59,347 bases of DNA from Faecalibacterium longum CLA-AA-H243 (GCF_020687245.1 NZ_JAJEQG010000015.1:1-59347), one strand, 5' to 3'. Positions 1 through 8,200 are shown, counted from the stretch's first letter. Notes: generated by a model from the letters alone, not told the origin. Program-made: numbers and translations.

Positions 1-32
1 GCGCTCTCCACAAAAATTTTTGTGGAGAGCGC
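1..32. terminator. Perfect 32-bp palindrome, probable terminator stem
   Basis: Positions 1-16 are the exact reverse complement of 17-32, giving a 16-bp stem with no loop bases. It is followed by a short T-containing stretch (TCTTTCCT). It probably terminates a gene lying left of the window. The window starts exactly at its left edge, so its full context cannot be seen. Confidence 0.55.
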
Positions 33-55
33 TCTTTCCTTGCTTTTTTTTCGAT

Positions 56-84
56 TTGATAGTAGAATAAGGTGTAATACTATC
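56..84 (+). promoter_or_regulatory. Candidate rfb promoter with inverted repeat
   Basis: A -35-like TTGATA (56-61) and a -10-like TACTAT (78-83) are 16 bp apart. The sequence GATAGTA (58-64) is repeated inverted as TACTATC (78-84), so the dyad overlaps both promoter elements. This is consistent with a repressor site or a coincidental stem. About 200 bases of leader with no recognised gene follow before rfbA. Confidence 0.45.
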
Positions 85-276
85 GCAAGCTTGCCAGTAG
101 TGCATAGCGAAATCCTGCCAGCGCGCGTGGCGCGGGAAGCCCGGCGGCTGGCGGCGTATTACCACCAACAATGTTTACAGCGGACGCAGCTCCGCTTTGA
201 ATCCATACAGGACCCAGCGGATACGCTGCCGGGCCTTGTACAAGCTGCACAACTTTTTTATTTCATAATATAAGGA
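85..276 (+). other. Untranslated leader upstream of rfbA
   Basis: About 190 bases lie between the candidate promoter and the rfbA ribosome-binding site. They hold GC-rich self-complementary segments around 117-155 (GCCAGC pairing with GCTGGC), but no recognised riboswitch class or convincing small gene. A reading frame runs through it without a ribosome-binding site, and I do not call it. Confidence 0.35.
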
Positions 277-285
277 GTGCACAAA

Positions 286-1173
286 ATGAAAGGTATCATT
301 CTGGCCGGCGGTGCCGGCACCCGGCTCTATCCGCTGACGATGGTCACCAGCAAACAGCTGCTGCCCGTCTATGACAAGCCGATGATCTATTATCCGCTGT
401 CCACCCTCATGCTGGCGGGCATCCAGGACATCCTCATCATCTCGACCCCCACCGACACGCCCCGCTTCGAGGCGCTGCTGGGCGATGGCAGCCAGTACGG
501 CATCCATCTGCAATATAAGGTCCAGCCGTCCCCGGACGGCCTGGCTCAGGCTTTCATCCTCGGTGAAGAGTTCATCGGCGACGACTGCTGCGCAATGATC
601 CTGGGCGACAACATCTTCTACGGCAACGGCTTCTCCAAGATTTTGAAGAGTGCTGTCTCCAATGCCGAGAACAAGGGCCGCTGCACCGTCTTCGGCTACT
701 ATGTGCCGGACCCCGAGCGCTTCGGCATCGTGGAGTTCGACGCAAACGGCAAGGTGCTGAGCGTCGAGGAAAAGCCCCAGCATCCCAAGAGCAACTACGC
801 CATCACCGGCCTGTACTTCTACAACAAGGAAGTCGTTAAGATGGCAAAGCAGGTCAAGCCCTCCGCCCGCGGTGAGCTGGAGATCACGACCCTGAACGAT
901 ATGTACCTCAAGCAGGATGAGCTGGACGTCCAGCTGCTGGGCCGCGGCTTTGCATGGCTGGACACCGGCACGATGGACAGCCTCGTGGAGGCAGCCGACT
1001 TTGTGCGGATGATCGAGAAGCGTCAGGGCATCAAGATCAGCGCCCCCGAGGAGATCGCATTCAAGTACGGCTGGATCGACCGCGACACCCTGCTGGAAAG
1101 CGCAGAGCGCTACGGCAAGAGCCCCTACGGCCAGCACCTCAAGAATGTGGCCGACGGTAAACTGAAGTATTAA
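286..1173 (+). CDS. rfbA: Glucose-1-phosphate thymidylyltransferase
   Basis: RfbA (RmlA) makes dTDP-glucose from dTTP and glucose-1-phosphate, the first step of dTDP-L-rhamnose synthesis for cell-surface polysaccharide; it is cytoplasmic. The 295-residue protein starts with the nucleotidyltransferase signature GGAGTRLYP (residues 8-16) and continues with [13 protein letters not shown] and ILGDNIFYG. Its length is typical of the family. I chose the ATG at 286 because AAGGAG (272-277) lies 8 bases upstream; a GTG at 277 falls inside that Shine-Dalgarno sequence. It is first of three co-directional rhamnose genes, 16 bases ahead of rfbD. Confidence 0.96.
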   Translation: MKGIILAGGAGTRLYPLTMVTSKQLLPVYDKPMIYYPLSTLMLAGIQDILIISTPTDTPRFEALLGDGSQYGIHLQYKVQPSPDGLAQAFILGEEFIGDDCCAMILGDNIFYGNGFSKILKSAVSNAENKGRCTVFGYYVPDPERFGIVEFDANGKVLSVEEKPQHPKSNYAITGLYFYNKEVVKMAKQVKPSARGELEITTLNDMYLKQDELDVQLLGRGFAWLDTGTMDSLVEAADFVRMIEKRQGIKISAPEEIAFKYGWIDRDTLLESAERYGKSPYGQHLKNVADGKLKY

Positions 1174-1189
1174 GAGAGGCGGTATCCGC

Positions 1190-2104
1190 ATGAAAATCAT
1201 TGTTACCGGCTGCAGAGGCCAGCTTGGCACCGAGATCATCAAGCAGCTCCGGGAAGGCCGCAGTGAGCTTGGCCCCATCCCCGAGAAGCTGGTGAGCGCC
1301 ACGGTCATTCCGGTGGACCTGCCGGAGCTGGACATCACCAACTACAAGATGGTGGATGACTTCATCCGCCGTCAGCGCCCGGACGTCATCATCAACTGCG
1401 CCGCTTTCACCAACGTGGATGGCTGCGAGGTGAACCATGACACTGCCTTCAAGGCCAACGCCATCGGCCCCCGCAATCTGGCACAGGCCGCCACCAAGAC
1501 CGGCGCACGTCTGGTACACGTCTCTACGGATTATGTCTTCTCCGGCCGCGAGAACGGCGGCATCCCGCAGGATGAGGCAACCATTCCCGGCCCCATCAGC
1601 GCCTACGGCTCCACCAAGCTCATGGGTGAGAAGTATGTGGAGCAGTTCTGCCACCGCCACTTCATCGTCCGCACGGCATGGCTCTACAGCTACTACGGCA
1701 AAAACTTCGTCAAGACCATCGTGAACGCCGGCAAAAAGTTCGGCAAGCTGGAAGTTGTCAACGACCAGTGCGGCAACCCGACCAACGCCGTCGATCTGGC
1801 CCACGAGATCCTGCAGCTCTGCGTGACCCACGAGTACGGCCTGTATCACTGCACCGGCGAGGGCATCTGCTCCTGGTATGATTTCGCATCGGAGATCATC
1901 CGCCTGTCCGGCGTGGACGCCACCGTGTCTCCCTGCACCAGCGAAGAGTACAAGGCAAAGCACCCGGACAGCGCCGACCGCCCCAAGTGGAGCGCTCTGG
2001 ACAACCGGATGCTCCGCTGCACCGTCGGCAACGACGTCCGCGACTGGAAGGACGCGCTGGCCTGCTTCTTTGAGCACTGGGACGGCGACAATGGGATGAA
2101 ATGA
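1190..2104 (+). CDS. rfbD: dTDP-4-dehydrorhamnose reductase
   Basis: RfbD (RmlD) reduces dTDP-4-dehydro-L-rhamnose to dTDP-L-rhamnose with NAD(P)H, the last step of the pathway. The 304-residue protein has the Rossmann glycine motif GCRGQLG (7-13), STDYVF (112-117) and the short-chain dehydrogenase pair Tyr139/Lys143 in YGSTK. GAGAGGCGG upstream is a plausible ribosome-binding site. It is translated between rfbA and rfbB; the 3,5-epimerase gene rfbC is not in the cluster. The length leaves no room for a fused epimerase. Confidence 0.93.
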   Translation: MKIIVTGCRGQLGTEIIKQLREGRSELGPIPEKLVSATVIPVDLPELDITNYKMVDDFIRRQRPDVIINCAAFTNVDGCEVNHDTAFKANAIGPRNLAQAATKTGARLVHVSTDYVFSGRENGGIPQDEATIPGPISAYGSTKLMGEKYVEQFCHRHFIVRTAWLYSYYGKNFVKTIVNAGKKFGKLEVVNDQCGNPTNAVDLAHEILQLCVTHEYGLYHCTGEGICSWYDFASEIIRLSGVDATVSPCTSEEYKAKHPDSADRPKWSALDNRMLRCTVGNDVRDWKDALACFFEHWDGDNGMK

Positions 2105-2135
2105 CCCTCTCAGTCACCGAAGGTTACGGAGAGGG
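2105..2135. repeat. Short inverted repeat related to the 8201-8335 element
   Basis: CCCTCTCAGTCAC (2105-2117) is followed after five bases by GTTACGGAGAGGG (2123-2135), its reverse complement at 11 of 13 positions. The arms match the termini of the larger element at 8201-8335 (CCTCTCAGTC ... GACGGAGAGG), so this looks like a minimal or internally deleted copy. It begins directly after the rfbD stop codon and lies in the rfbD-rfbB gap. Confidence 0.65.
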
Positions 2136-2178
2136 CAAGGCTGCTGAAAATGAAGAGAACACTGAGGAAAATCATATT

Positions 2179-3243
2179 ATGAAAAAATATCTTATCACCG
2201 GCTGCGCCGGTTTTATTGGTTCCAACTTTGTGCATTATATGCTCAAGAAGTACCCCGAGATCCTGCTGGTCAACCTCGATAAGCTGACCTACGCCGGCAA
2301 CCTCGAGAACCTGAAGGACGTTGAGGGCGACCCCCGCCACGTCTTTGTGCAGGGCGACATCTGCGACAAGGAGCTGGTCGAGAGCCTGTTTGCAAAGTAC
2401 GATTTCGATTACGTCATCAACTTTGCCGCTGAGAGCCATGTTGACCGCTCCATCAAGAACCCTGAAATTTTCGTCCAGAGCAACGTGATGGGTACCGTCA
2501 ACCTGCTGCAGCGCGCCAAGGAAGCCTGGTACGACGCCGACGCCAAGACCTGGAAAGAGGGCAAGAAGTACCTGCAGGTGTCCACCGATGAGGTCTACGG
2601 CGCTCTGGGCGCTGAGGGCTTCTTCATGGAGACCACCCCGCTCTGTCCCCACAGCCCCTACTCTTCCTCCAAGGCCAGCGCTGATATGTTCGTCATGGCA
2701 TTCCACGACACCTACGGTATGCCCATCAACATCACCCGCTGCTCCAACAACTACGGCCCCTACCAGTTCCCCGAGAAGCTCATCCCGCTGATGATCAACA
2801 ACGTCAAGCACCACAAGCAGCTGCCCGTCTACGGTGACGGTATGCAGATCCGCGACTGGCTGTACGTTGAGGACCACTGCAAGGCTATTGATATGGTCTG
2901 CAACGGCGGCAAGGTGGGCGAGGTCTACAATGTCGGCGGCCACAACGAGCGCCCCAACATCTTCATCGTCAAGACCATCATCGAGCAGCTGCACGACCGC
3001 CTGAAGGACGACGGCATCAGCGAAGACCTCATCAAGCACGTCGCTGACCGTCTGGGCCACGACCGCCGCTATGGCATCGACCCCACCAAGATCAAGAACG
3101 ACCTTGGCTGGTATCCTGAGACTCCCTTCGAGAAGGGCATCGTCCTGACCATTGACTGGTACCTCGACCACGAGGAGTGGATGGAGCACATCACCAGCGG
3201 CAACTATCAGAAATACTACGAGGAAATGTACAAGAATAAGTAA
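2179..3243 (+). CDS. rfbB: dTDP-glucose 4,6-dehydratase
   Basis: RfbB (RmlB) converts dTDP-glucose to dTDP-4-dehydro-6-deoxyglucose using bound NAD+. The 354-residue extended SDR protein shows GCAGFIGSNF near the N-terminus, STDEVYG in the active-site region, the YSSSK tyrosine-lysine pair, and the family segment NNYGPYQFPEKLIPLMI. An upstream in-frame ATG at 2101 would add residues encoded by the inverted repeat. The ATG at 2179, preceded by GAGGAAA (2164-2170), gives the canonical start MKKYLITG. It ends just before a strong terminator and is probably the last gene of the rhamnose transcript. Confidence 0.96.
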   Translation: MKKYLITGCAGFIGSNFVHYMLKKYPEILLVNLDKLTYAGNLENLKDVEGDPRHVFVQGDICDKELVESLFAKYDFDYVINFAAESHVDRSIKNPEIFVQSNVMGTVNLLQRAKEAWYDADAKTWKEGKKYLQVSTDEVYGALGAEGFFMETTPLCPHSPYSSSKASADMFVMAFHDTYGMPINITRCSNNYGPYQFPEKLIPLMINNVKHHKQLPVYGDGMQIRDWLYVEDHCKAIDMVCNGGKVGEVYNVGGHNERPNIFIVKTIIEQLHDRLKDDGISEDLIKHVADRLGHDRRYGIDPTKIKNDLGWYPETPFEKGIVLTIDWYLDHEEWMEHITSGNYQKYYEEMYKNK

Positions 3244-3267
3244 CTTCTTGTAAATAGCCTGAAAGCG

Positions 3268-3316
3268 AAAAAGAGCAGGGCGTGCGGCCGTATGGCTGCA
3301 CGCCCTGCTCTTTTTT
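3268..3316. terminator. Bidirectional terminator between rfbB and MATE gene
   Basis: A long hairpin (arms about 3269-3289 and 3294-3311, stem AAGAGCAGGGCGTGC/GCACGCCCTGCTCTT) is preceded by A residues and followed by six T residues. It can therefore stop transcription of both the plus-strand rfb genes and the convergent minus-strand transporter gene. Confidence 0.92.
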
Positions 3317-3323
3317 GTCGGAG

Positions 3324-4652
3324 TTAAAGTTTGTCCTCTTTCATGTAGCGGATGAGCAGGGGCAGCTCATAGACCAGCATGGACAGCCAGCCGATGCCGT
3401 AGCTCACAGGCATGATTTGAAGGTCTACCTTGAGTACCAGCACCAGCACAGCGGCGGCGGCCACGCGGAAGCCCATGTTGAGCATACTGCTGTTCAGGGT
3501 GATCTTCAAATCGCCGAGGCCGCGGAAGCCGCCCTGGATGCCGTTGGTCACGCCGGGCATCAGGTAGAAGAGGGAGGCGCACCGCAGGAACTTGACGCCC
3601 AGGTCGATGACGGCGGGGTCATCCACGAAGAGGGAGATGATGGGACGGGCGAAGAGCAGGCAGACGGCCATCAGGCAGAAACCGTAGATGAGCTCGATGC
3701 GCAGGCCGCAGAAAAAGCCCTGACGCACCCGCTCCTTTTTGCCGGCACCGTGGTTCTGAGCCATCAGGGTGGTCATAGCGTGGGCGATGTTCTGCTGGGG
3801 CATATAGGTGAAGTCGTCCACCCGGCTGGCGGCGGTGAAAGCGGCCATTGCGTTGATGCCCAGAGTGTTGACGATGGCCTGCACGGCAATCTTGCCCAGC
3901 TGGACGGTGGCCTGCTGCATGGCGCTGGTCCAGCCGTACTGGACGGTGCTGCGCAGCAGAGAGCCGTCAAAGACGAGCCAGCGTCGCCCCAGCTGAAGGA
4001 CGGGGACTTTGAACTGGATGTAGACGACGCAGAGCACACAGCAGAGCGCCTCGCTGAGGACGGTGGAGAGGGCGCAGCCTTCGCTGCCCCAGCCCAGCAC
4101 CTCGACAAAGAAGAGGTCGCCGCCGATGTTCAGCACCGAGCTTATCATCAAAAAGTAAAGGGCGCTCTTGCTGTCGCCCAGCGCCCGCATGGTGGCGGCG
4201 AGAAAGTTGTAAAAGAAGGTGAAGATGAGGCCCGCAAAGACGATGCGGAGGTACTGCACCGCGATGGGCAGGATCTCTTCCGGAACCTGCATCAGCCGGA
4301 GCAGCGGCGTCGCCAGCAGAACGCAGAGGGCCGAAAAGACCAGCGAGAACACCGTGCCTGCGATGGCAGTGGTGGAGACCTGACGCTCCACGCGCTGGGT
4401 GTCTCCGGCACCATAGGCCGTGCTGACAAGGATGCCGGCACCGAGGCAGAGACCGTTGATGAAGAGGATGGCCAGCGTCATCAGCGGGTTGGAGGTGCCG
4501 ACGGCGGCAAGGGCGTCTTCGCCAACAAATTTGCCCACGATGATGCTGTCGGCGGCGTTATAAGTGAGCTGGAACAGGTTGCCCAGCACCAGCGGGATGG
4601 TGAATTTGACCAGAAGGGGCGTGATGGCTCCGGTCGTCATGTCTTTTGTCAT
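3324..4652 (-). CDS. MATE-family multidrug/metabolite exporter
   Basis: The 442-residue protein is a polytopic membrane protein of the MATE family, which exports cationic compounds or metabolites using Na+ or H+ gradients. It has about 12 hydrophobic segments in two similar halves, and the N-terminal stretch LLVKFTIPLVLGNLFQLTYN, followed by ADSIIVGKFVG, is characteristic. AAGGAA sits just upstream of the ATG. It lies 21 bases downstream of the PLP-fold gene on the same strand, so the two are probably co-transcribed. The substrate cannot be told from sequence. Confidence 0.9.
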   Translation of the reverse strand: MTKDMTTGAITPLLVKFTIPLVLGNLFQLTYNAADSIIVGKFVGEDALAAVGTSNPLMTLAILFINGLCLGAGILVSTAYGAGDTQRVERQVSTTAIAGTVFSLVFSALCVLLATPLLRLMQVPEEILPIAVQYLRIVFAGLIFTFFYNFLAATMRALGDSKSALYFLMISSVLNIGGDLFFVEVLGWGSEGCALSTVLSEALCCVLCVVYIQFKVPVLQLGRRWLVFDGSLLRSTVQYGWTSAMQQATVQLGKIAVQAIVNTLGINAMAAFTAASRVDDFTYMPQQNIAHAMTTLMAQNHGAGKKERVRQGFFCGLRIELIYGFCLMAVCLLFARPIISLFVDDPAVIDLGVKFLRCASLFYLMPGVTNGIQGGFRGLGDLKITLNSSMLNMGFRVAAAAVLVLVLKVDLQIMPVSYGIGWLSMLVYELPLLIRYMKEDKL

Positions 4653-4673
4653 GGATTCCTTCTCGTTTCCTTT

Positions 4674-5582
4674 TTATAGTATGTTCTGGCGTGCGCTGAA
4701 CACGGCCAGTGCCGAACGGCTTTTGCCGTTTGCGATAAGCTGGGCCGCTGCGTGAAGGGCGGCACCTGCGCTGGGGGAGGCCGGGATGGCATCGGTGCGC
4801 AGGACCCGCTGCGCCGCCCGGACGGAATCGGCGGTGGTGACGGCAGCGATGTTGTCCACTACATAGGAGTTGTAGTTGCCGGGAACGAGGCCGAAGCCGA
4901 TGTCCGGGATGCCATGGGAGCCAGTGAGGCCGCTGCTCAGGGCCTGACTCTCGTAAGGCTCCACTGCAACGATGCGGACGTCATTCGTCCACGCCTTGAC
5001 CGTTTCGCCCACGCCGGTGATGGTGCCGCCGCTGCCCACGCCGATGACGATGCAGTCCACGATGCTGGAACCCTCCCGCGCGATGGAGCGCACCAGTGCA
5101 GGCCCTGTCACCCGGCGGTGATAGGTGGGGTTGTCGTCGTTGTTGAGCCAGTCCATATAGTACCAGCCCTTTTCGGCGGCGGTGGCTTTTGCCAGCGCCC
5201 GTGCGCCTGCAAGGCCCGCCTGGGCCGGGGTATGGATGATCTGCGCTCCGAGGCGGAGCAGGCTCTCCTGCCGCATGGCGGGGGCGTCCTCCGGCATGAC
5301 CAGCGTCACCGGGTGGCCCGCCGTCAGCCCCGCCAGCGTCAGCGCTGTGGCAAAAGGCCCTGACACGGCCTCCACGATGGTCTGGCCGGGGGTCAGCGCC
5401 CCGCGCTCAAGGGCCAGCGCCAGCATCCCCTCAGCCAGCTCGTCCCGCGCCGTGCCGGTGGGGCCGTTGTAGTTCAGATAGGCGTACAGCCGCCCCCGCA
5501 GCCCGCAGGCCGCAAGATAGCCCCGCAGCTCGACGATGGGGCCGGGCAGCAGGGTCTGGTAGATGTTGGGGTAGATAGGCAC
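4674..5582 (-). CDS. Cysteine-synthase-like PLP-fold protein lacking the catalytic lysine
   Basis: This 302-residue protein aligns throughout with O-acetylserine sulfhydrylase/cysteine synthase (fold-type II PLP enzymes). It has the pattern ERGALTPGQTIVEAVSG and the phosphate-binding loop GSGGTITG (about residue 185). The PLP-lysine motif, normally NPxxSxKDR, reads GPTGTARDE, so Arg46 stands where the Schiff-base lysine should be. The substrate loop TSGNT is VSGPF (73-77). The GCG-CGG-GAC codons were checked on the DNA. No other lysine occurs in the N-terminal domain. It is therefore likely a non-catalytic or repurposed homologue. It starts at GTG (5582) with AGGAG 7 bases upstream and heads a two-gene unit with a MATE exporter. 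Confidence 0.82.
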   Translation of the reverse strand: MPIYPNIYQTLLPGPIVELRGYLAACGLRGRLYAYLNYNGPTGTARDELAEGMLALALERGALTPGQTIVEAVSGPFATALTLAGLTAGHPVTLVMPEDAPAMRQESLLRLGAQIIHTPAQAGLAGARALAKATAAEKGWYYMDWLNNDDNPTYHRRVTGPALVRSIAREGSSIVDCIVIGVGSGGTITGVGETVKAWTNDVRIVAVEPYESQALSSGLTGSHGIPDIGFGLVPGNYNSYVVDNIAAVTTADSVRAAQRVLRTDAIPASPSAGAALHAAAQLIANGKSRSALAVFSARQNIL

Positions 5583-5624
5583 GGGCGGTCTCCTTTCGCG
5601 TCCGGGGGAAAGCTTACGCCTATA

Positions 5625-5653
5625 ACTTTAACGCAAAGGAGAGGAAGCGTCAA
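5625..5653 (-). promoter_or_regulatory. Promoter of the PLP-like/MATE operon
   Basis: On the minus strand, -35 TTGACG (plus positions 5648-5653) and -10 TAAAGT (5625-5630) are separated by 17 bp, about 40 bases upstream of the GTG start. Confidence 0.7.
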
Positions 5654-5716
5654 GCGGGGCTTGGGCAGAAAAGAGAAAGATCGGAAGAAAATTTGGCAAA
5701 ATGACGCAAAAAGTCC

Positions 5717-5745
5717 TTGACAAGGGACACCCCGTCTGCTATACT
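5717..5745 (+). promoter_or_regulatory. Sigma-A promoter of ylxM-ffh
   Basis: A consensus -35 TTGACA (5717-5722) and near-consensus -10 TATACT (5740-5745) have exactly 17 bp spacing. The predicted start is about 50 bases upstream of ylxM, consistent with constitutive expression of the SRP and ribosome-biogenesis genes. Confidence 0.88.
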
Positions 5746-5800
5746 CCGTATGTAAAGCAAAAAACCTTTACAAACAGCGGAGGTCAGAGCAGGACAGAAC

Positions 5801-6184
5801 ATGGCAAAAGACTTTGAAATGGGCTATCTGCTCGATTTTTACGGCGAAGTGCTCACGCCCAAACAGCGCGAGATGCTGCGCCAGTATTACAACGATGACC
5901 TCTCCCTCAGCGAGATCGGAGAAAACTTCGGCATCACCCGGCAGGGGGCGCGGGACGCCATCAAGCATGGCGAAACGGCCCTCAAGGAGCTGGAAGAAAA
6001 GGTCGGCTTCGCGGCCCGGTACCGCCGGGTGCAGCAGACACTGGAAGAGCTGGAGCAGCTGGTCATCGACGCCCGGTTTGAATGCACCGGCCCGAACGCC
6101 CGGCTGACCACCACCGAGTATGCCGCCACTCTGAATAAGATGCTGGGGCTCATCCGCTCCATCGACGAAGTGAATGAGAGCTGA
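5801..6184 (+). CDS. ylxM: YlxM-family putative SRP-associated DNA-binding protein
   Basis: The 127-residue protein belongs to the YlxM (UPF0122) family, encoded next to ffh in most Firmicutes and reported to act with the signal recognition particle. It has a sigma-70 region-4-like helix-turn-helix (LSEIGENFGITRQGARDAI, about residues 32-50) preceded by the typical LTPKQREMLRQYYNDDLS. GGAGG lies 17 bases upstream of the ATG with a weaker AGGAC closer. It is the first gene after a strong promoter and is followed 27 bases later by ffh. Confidence 0.9.
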   Translation: MAKDFEMGYLLDFYGEVLTPKQREMLRQYYNDDLSLSEIGENFGITRQGARDAIKHGETALKELEEKVGFAARYRRVQQTLEELEQLVIDARFECTGPNARLTTTEYAATLNKMLGLIRSIDEVNES

Positions 6185-6211
6185 AAACTGATTTGAGAGG
6201 AGCACCGAACA

Positions 6212-7567
6212 ATGGCATTTGAATCTTTGACCGACCGCCTTGCCGGTGTGTTCAAAAAGCTGCGCGGCCACGGCAAACTGAGCGAGGCGGACATCAAAGC
6301 CGCCATGCGCGAGGTCCGGATGGCCCTGCTGGAAGCCGACGTCAACTACAAAGTAGCGAAGGACTTCTGCGCAAAGGTCTCCGAGCGCGCCATGGGCCAG
6401 GAGGTCATGGAGAGCCTGACCCCTGCCCAGCAGGTCGTCAAGATCGTCAACGAGGAGCTGGTCGCCCTGATGGGCGGCGAGGAAGCCCCTCGTCTGGTCA
6501 TCAAGAACAAGGGCCAGACCATCATCATGCTCTGCGGCCTGCAGGGCAACGGTAAGACGACCCACGCAGCAAAGCTTGCAAAATACTACATCAAGCAGGG
6601 CCGCCGCCCGATGCTGGTGGCCTGCGACATCTACCGTCCGGCCGCTATCGACCAGCTGCAGGTGGTGGGCAAGCAGGCCGGTGCGCCGGTATTCACCCTG
6701 CCCGGCGAAAAGCCGCCTGCCATCGCCAAAAAGGCGCTGGCCCACGCCAAGGACTACGGCAACGACATCATCATCCTCGATACCGCAGGCCGTCTGCAGA
6801 TCGATGAAGTGCTGATGCAGGAGCTGGTCCAGATCAAAGAGGCTGTCCCCGTGGACGAGACTCTGCTGGTCGTGGACGCCATGGCCGGTCAGGACGCCGT
6901 GAACGTCGCCAAGACCTTCAACGAAACGGTCGGCATCGACGGCATCATCCTCACCAAGACCGACGGCGATACCCGCGGCGGCGCAGCCCTCTCGGTGCTG
7001 TCTGTCACCGGCAAGCCCATCAAGTTCCAGGGTACCGGCGAAAAGCTGGATGACCTCGAAGTCTTCCATCCCTCCCGCATGGCAAGCCGGATCCTCGGCA
7101 TGGGCGATGTGCTGAGCCTCATCGAGCGCGCACAGGATGCCGCCGACGAGAAGCTGGCCGAAGAGACCGCCAAGCGGATGATGGAAAACAAGTTCGATAT
7201 GAACGATATGCTGGCCCAGTTCGCCCAGATCCGCAAGATGGGCGGCGCGGGTGCCATGCTGAGCATGATGCCCGGAATGTCCGGCATCGACGCCAGCCAG
7301 ATCGACGAGAAAGCCTTCGACCGCATCGAGGCCATGATCTACTCGATGACCAAGGCCGAGCGCGAAGACCCCTCCATCATCAACCCCAAGCGCAAGCGCC
7401 GCATCGCTGCGGGCAGCGGCACTCAGGTGTCTGATGTCAACAAGCTGCTCAAGCAGTTTGAGATGATGCAGAAGATGATGAAGCAGTTCAAGAAGAGCCC
7501 CAAGGGCTTTGCCCGCAAGCTGGGCGGCCTGATGGGCAACCCGGGCGCCTTTAGAGGCATGAAATAA
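6212..7567 (+). CDS. ffh: Signal recognition particle GTPase Ffh (SRP54)
   Basis: Ffh binds 4.5S/scRNA and the signal peptides of nascent membrane and secreted proteins, and delivers ribosomes to FtsY at the membrane. The 451-residue protein has the N-domain, the G-domain P-loop GLQGNGKTT (109-117), DTAGR, and TKTDGDTRGGAALS. The C-terminal M domain is methionine-rich and ends in a Lys/Gly tail. All GTPase motifs are intact. AGAGGAG precedes the ATG. It shares the ylxM promoter and runs into rpsP; ftsY is not in this window. Confidence 0.97.
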   Translation: MAFESLTDRLAGVFKKLRGHGKLSEADIKAAMREVRMALLEADVNYKVAKDFCAKVSERAMGQEVMESLTPAQQVVKIVNEELVALMGGEEAPRLVIKNKGQTIIMLCGLQGNGKTTHAAKLAKYYIKQGRRPMLVACDIYRPAAIDQLQVVGKQAGAPVFTLPGEKPPAIAKKALAHAKDYGNDIIILDTAGRLQIDEVLMQELVQIKEAVPVDETLLVVDAMAGQDAVNVAKTFNETVGIDGIILTKTDGDTRGGAALSVLSVTGKPIKFQGTGEKLDDLEVFHPSRMASRILGMGDVLSLIERAQDAADEKLAEETAKRMMENKFDMNDMLAQFAQIRKMGGAGAMLSMMPGMSGIDASQIDEKAFDRIEAMIYSMTKAEREDPSIINPKRKRRIAAGSGTQVSDVNKLLKQFEMMQKMMKQFKKSPKGFARKLGGLMGNPGAFRGMK

Positions 7568-7654
7568 TTCCGGTATACACCCCGCTGTGGGGTTGTACAG
7601 ATAGATTTAATCCCCCGTAAACCGGGGAACAAGAAATTTTTGGAGGATATTACC

Positions 7655-7897
7655 ATGGCAGTTAAGATTCGTCTGCGCCGCGTCGGCGCCAAGAAGGCTC
7701 CCTTCTATCGTGTTGTTGTTGCTGACAGCCGCTTCCCCCGCGATGGCCGTTTCATCGAGGAGATCGGCACTTACGATCCCAACCAGGAGCCCTCTGTCGT
7801 GAGCATCGACGGCGAGAAGGCTAAGGCCTGGATCGCCAACGGCGCTCAGCCCACCGACACCGTTCGCGTGCTGCTGAAGAAGTCCAACATTCTGTAA
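7655..7897 (+). CDS. rpsP: 30S ribosomal protein S16
   Basis: S16 is a small primary-binding 30S protein. The 80-residue sequence begins [19 protein letters not shown] and includes [21 protein letters not shown], both family signatures. An upstream ATG at 7640 overlaps the GGAGG (7642-7646); the ATG at 7655, 8 bases after it, is the true start. The 87-base gap after ffh is GC-rich with small inverted repeats but no clear terminator. It lies in the conserved order ffh-rpsP-khpA-rimM-trmD. Confidence 0.97.
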   Translation: MAVKIRLRRVGAKKAPFYRVVVADSRFPRDGRFIEEIGTYDPNQEPSVVSIDGEKAKAWIANGAQPTDTVRVLLKKSNIL

Positions 7898-7913
7898 GGT
7901 GGAGGGCTGACTC

Positions 7914-8147
7914 ATGCAGGAGCTGTTGCTGGCAGTTGCCCGCGGCCTCGTGGAGGATAAGGACGCCGTCAAGGTCACGGTGGACGCCCCCCGTGAGGAC
8001 GGCACCATCGTCTACCACCTGAGCGTGGCAGAGGGAGATATGGGCCGTGTCATCGGCAAGCAGGGCCGGATCGCAAAAGCCATTCGTGTGGTGATGCGCG
8101 CGGCTGCTGTGCGGGTCGATGAAAAGGTCCTTGTTGAGATCGACTAA
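7914..8147 (+). CDS. khpA: KH-domain RNA-binding protein KhpA
   Basis: KhpA is a 77-residue single KH-domain protein (YlqC family) that in related Firmicutes partners with KhpB and affects cell division through RNA binding. The GxxG loop is visible as GRVIGKQGRIAKAIRVVMRA. GGAGG (7901-7905 region) precedes the ATG. It is 16 bases after rpsP, in its conserved position, and is followed by a terminator, so rimM-trmD may have separate expression. Confidence 0.93.
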   Translation: MQELLLAVARGLVEDKDAVKVTVDAPREDGTIVYHLSVAEGDMGRVIGKQGRIAKAIRVVMRAAAVRVDEKVLVEID

Positions 8148-8156
8148 GCACCCTAC

Positions 8157-8189
8157 AGGCCCTTTGCTGTAATGGCAAAGGGCCTTTTT
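8157..8189 (+). terminator. Terminator after khpA
   Basis: AGGCCCTTTGC (8157-8167) pairs perfectly with GCAAAGGGCCT (8175-8185) around a 7-base loop and is followed by five T residues. Confidence 0.9.
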
Positions 8190-8200
8190 GTTATTAGGAA

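Noticed and set aside
1-32. Palindrome considered as an insertion-sequence end
   Set aside because: No transposase or second copy of the end was seen, and a terminator explains it better.
22-273. Open frame through the rfb leader
   Set aside because: No ribosome-binding site at its start, and it spans the promoter and the palindrome.
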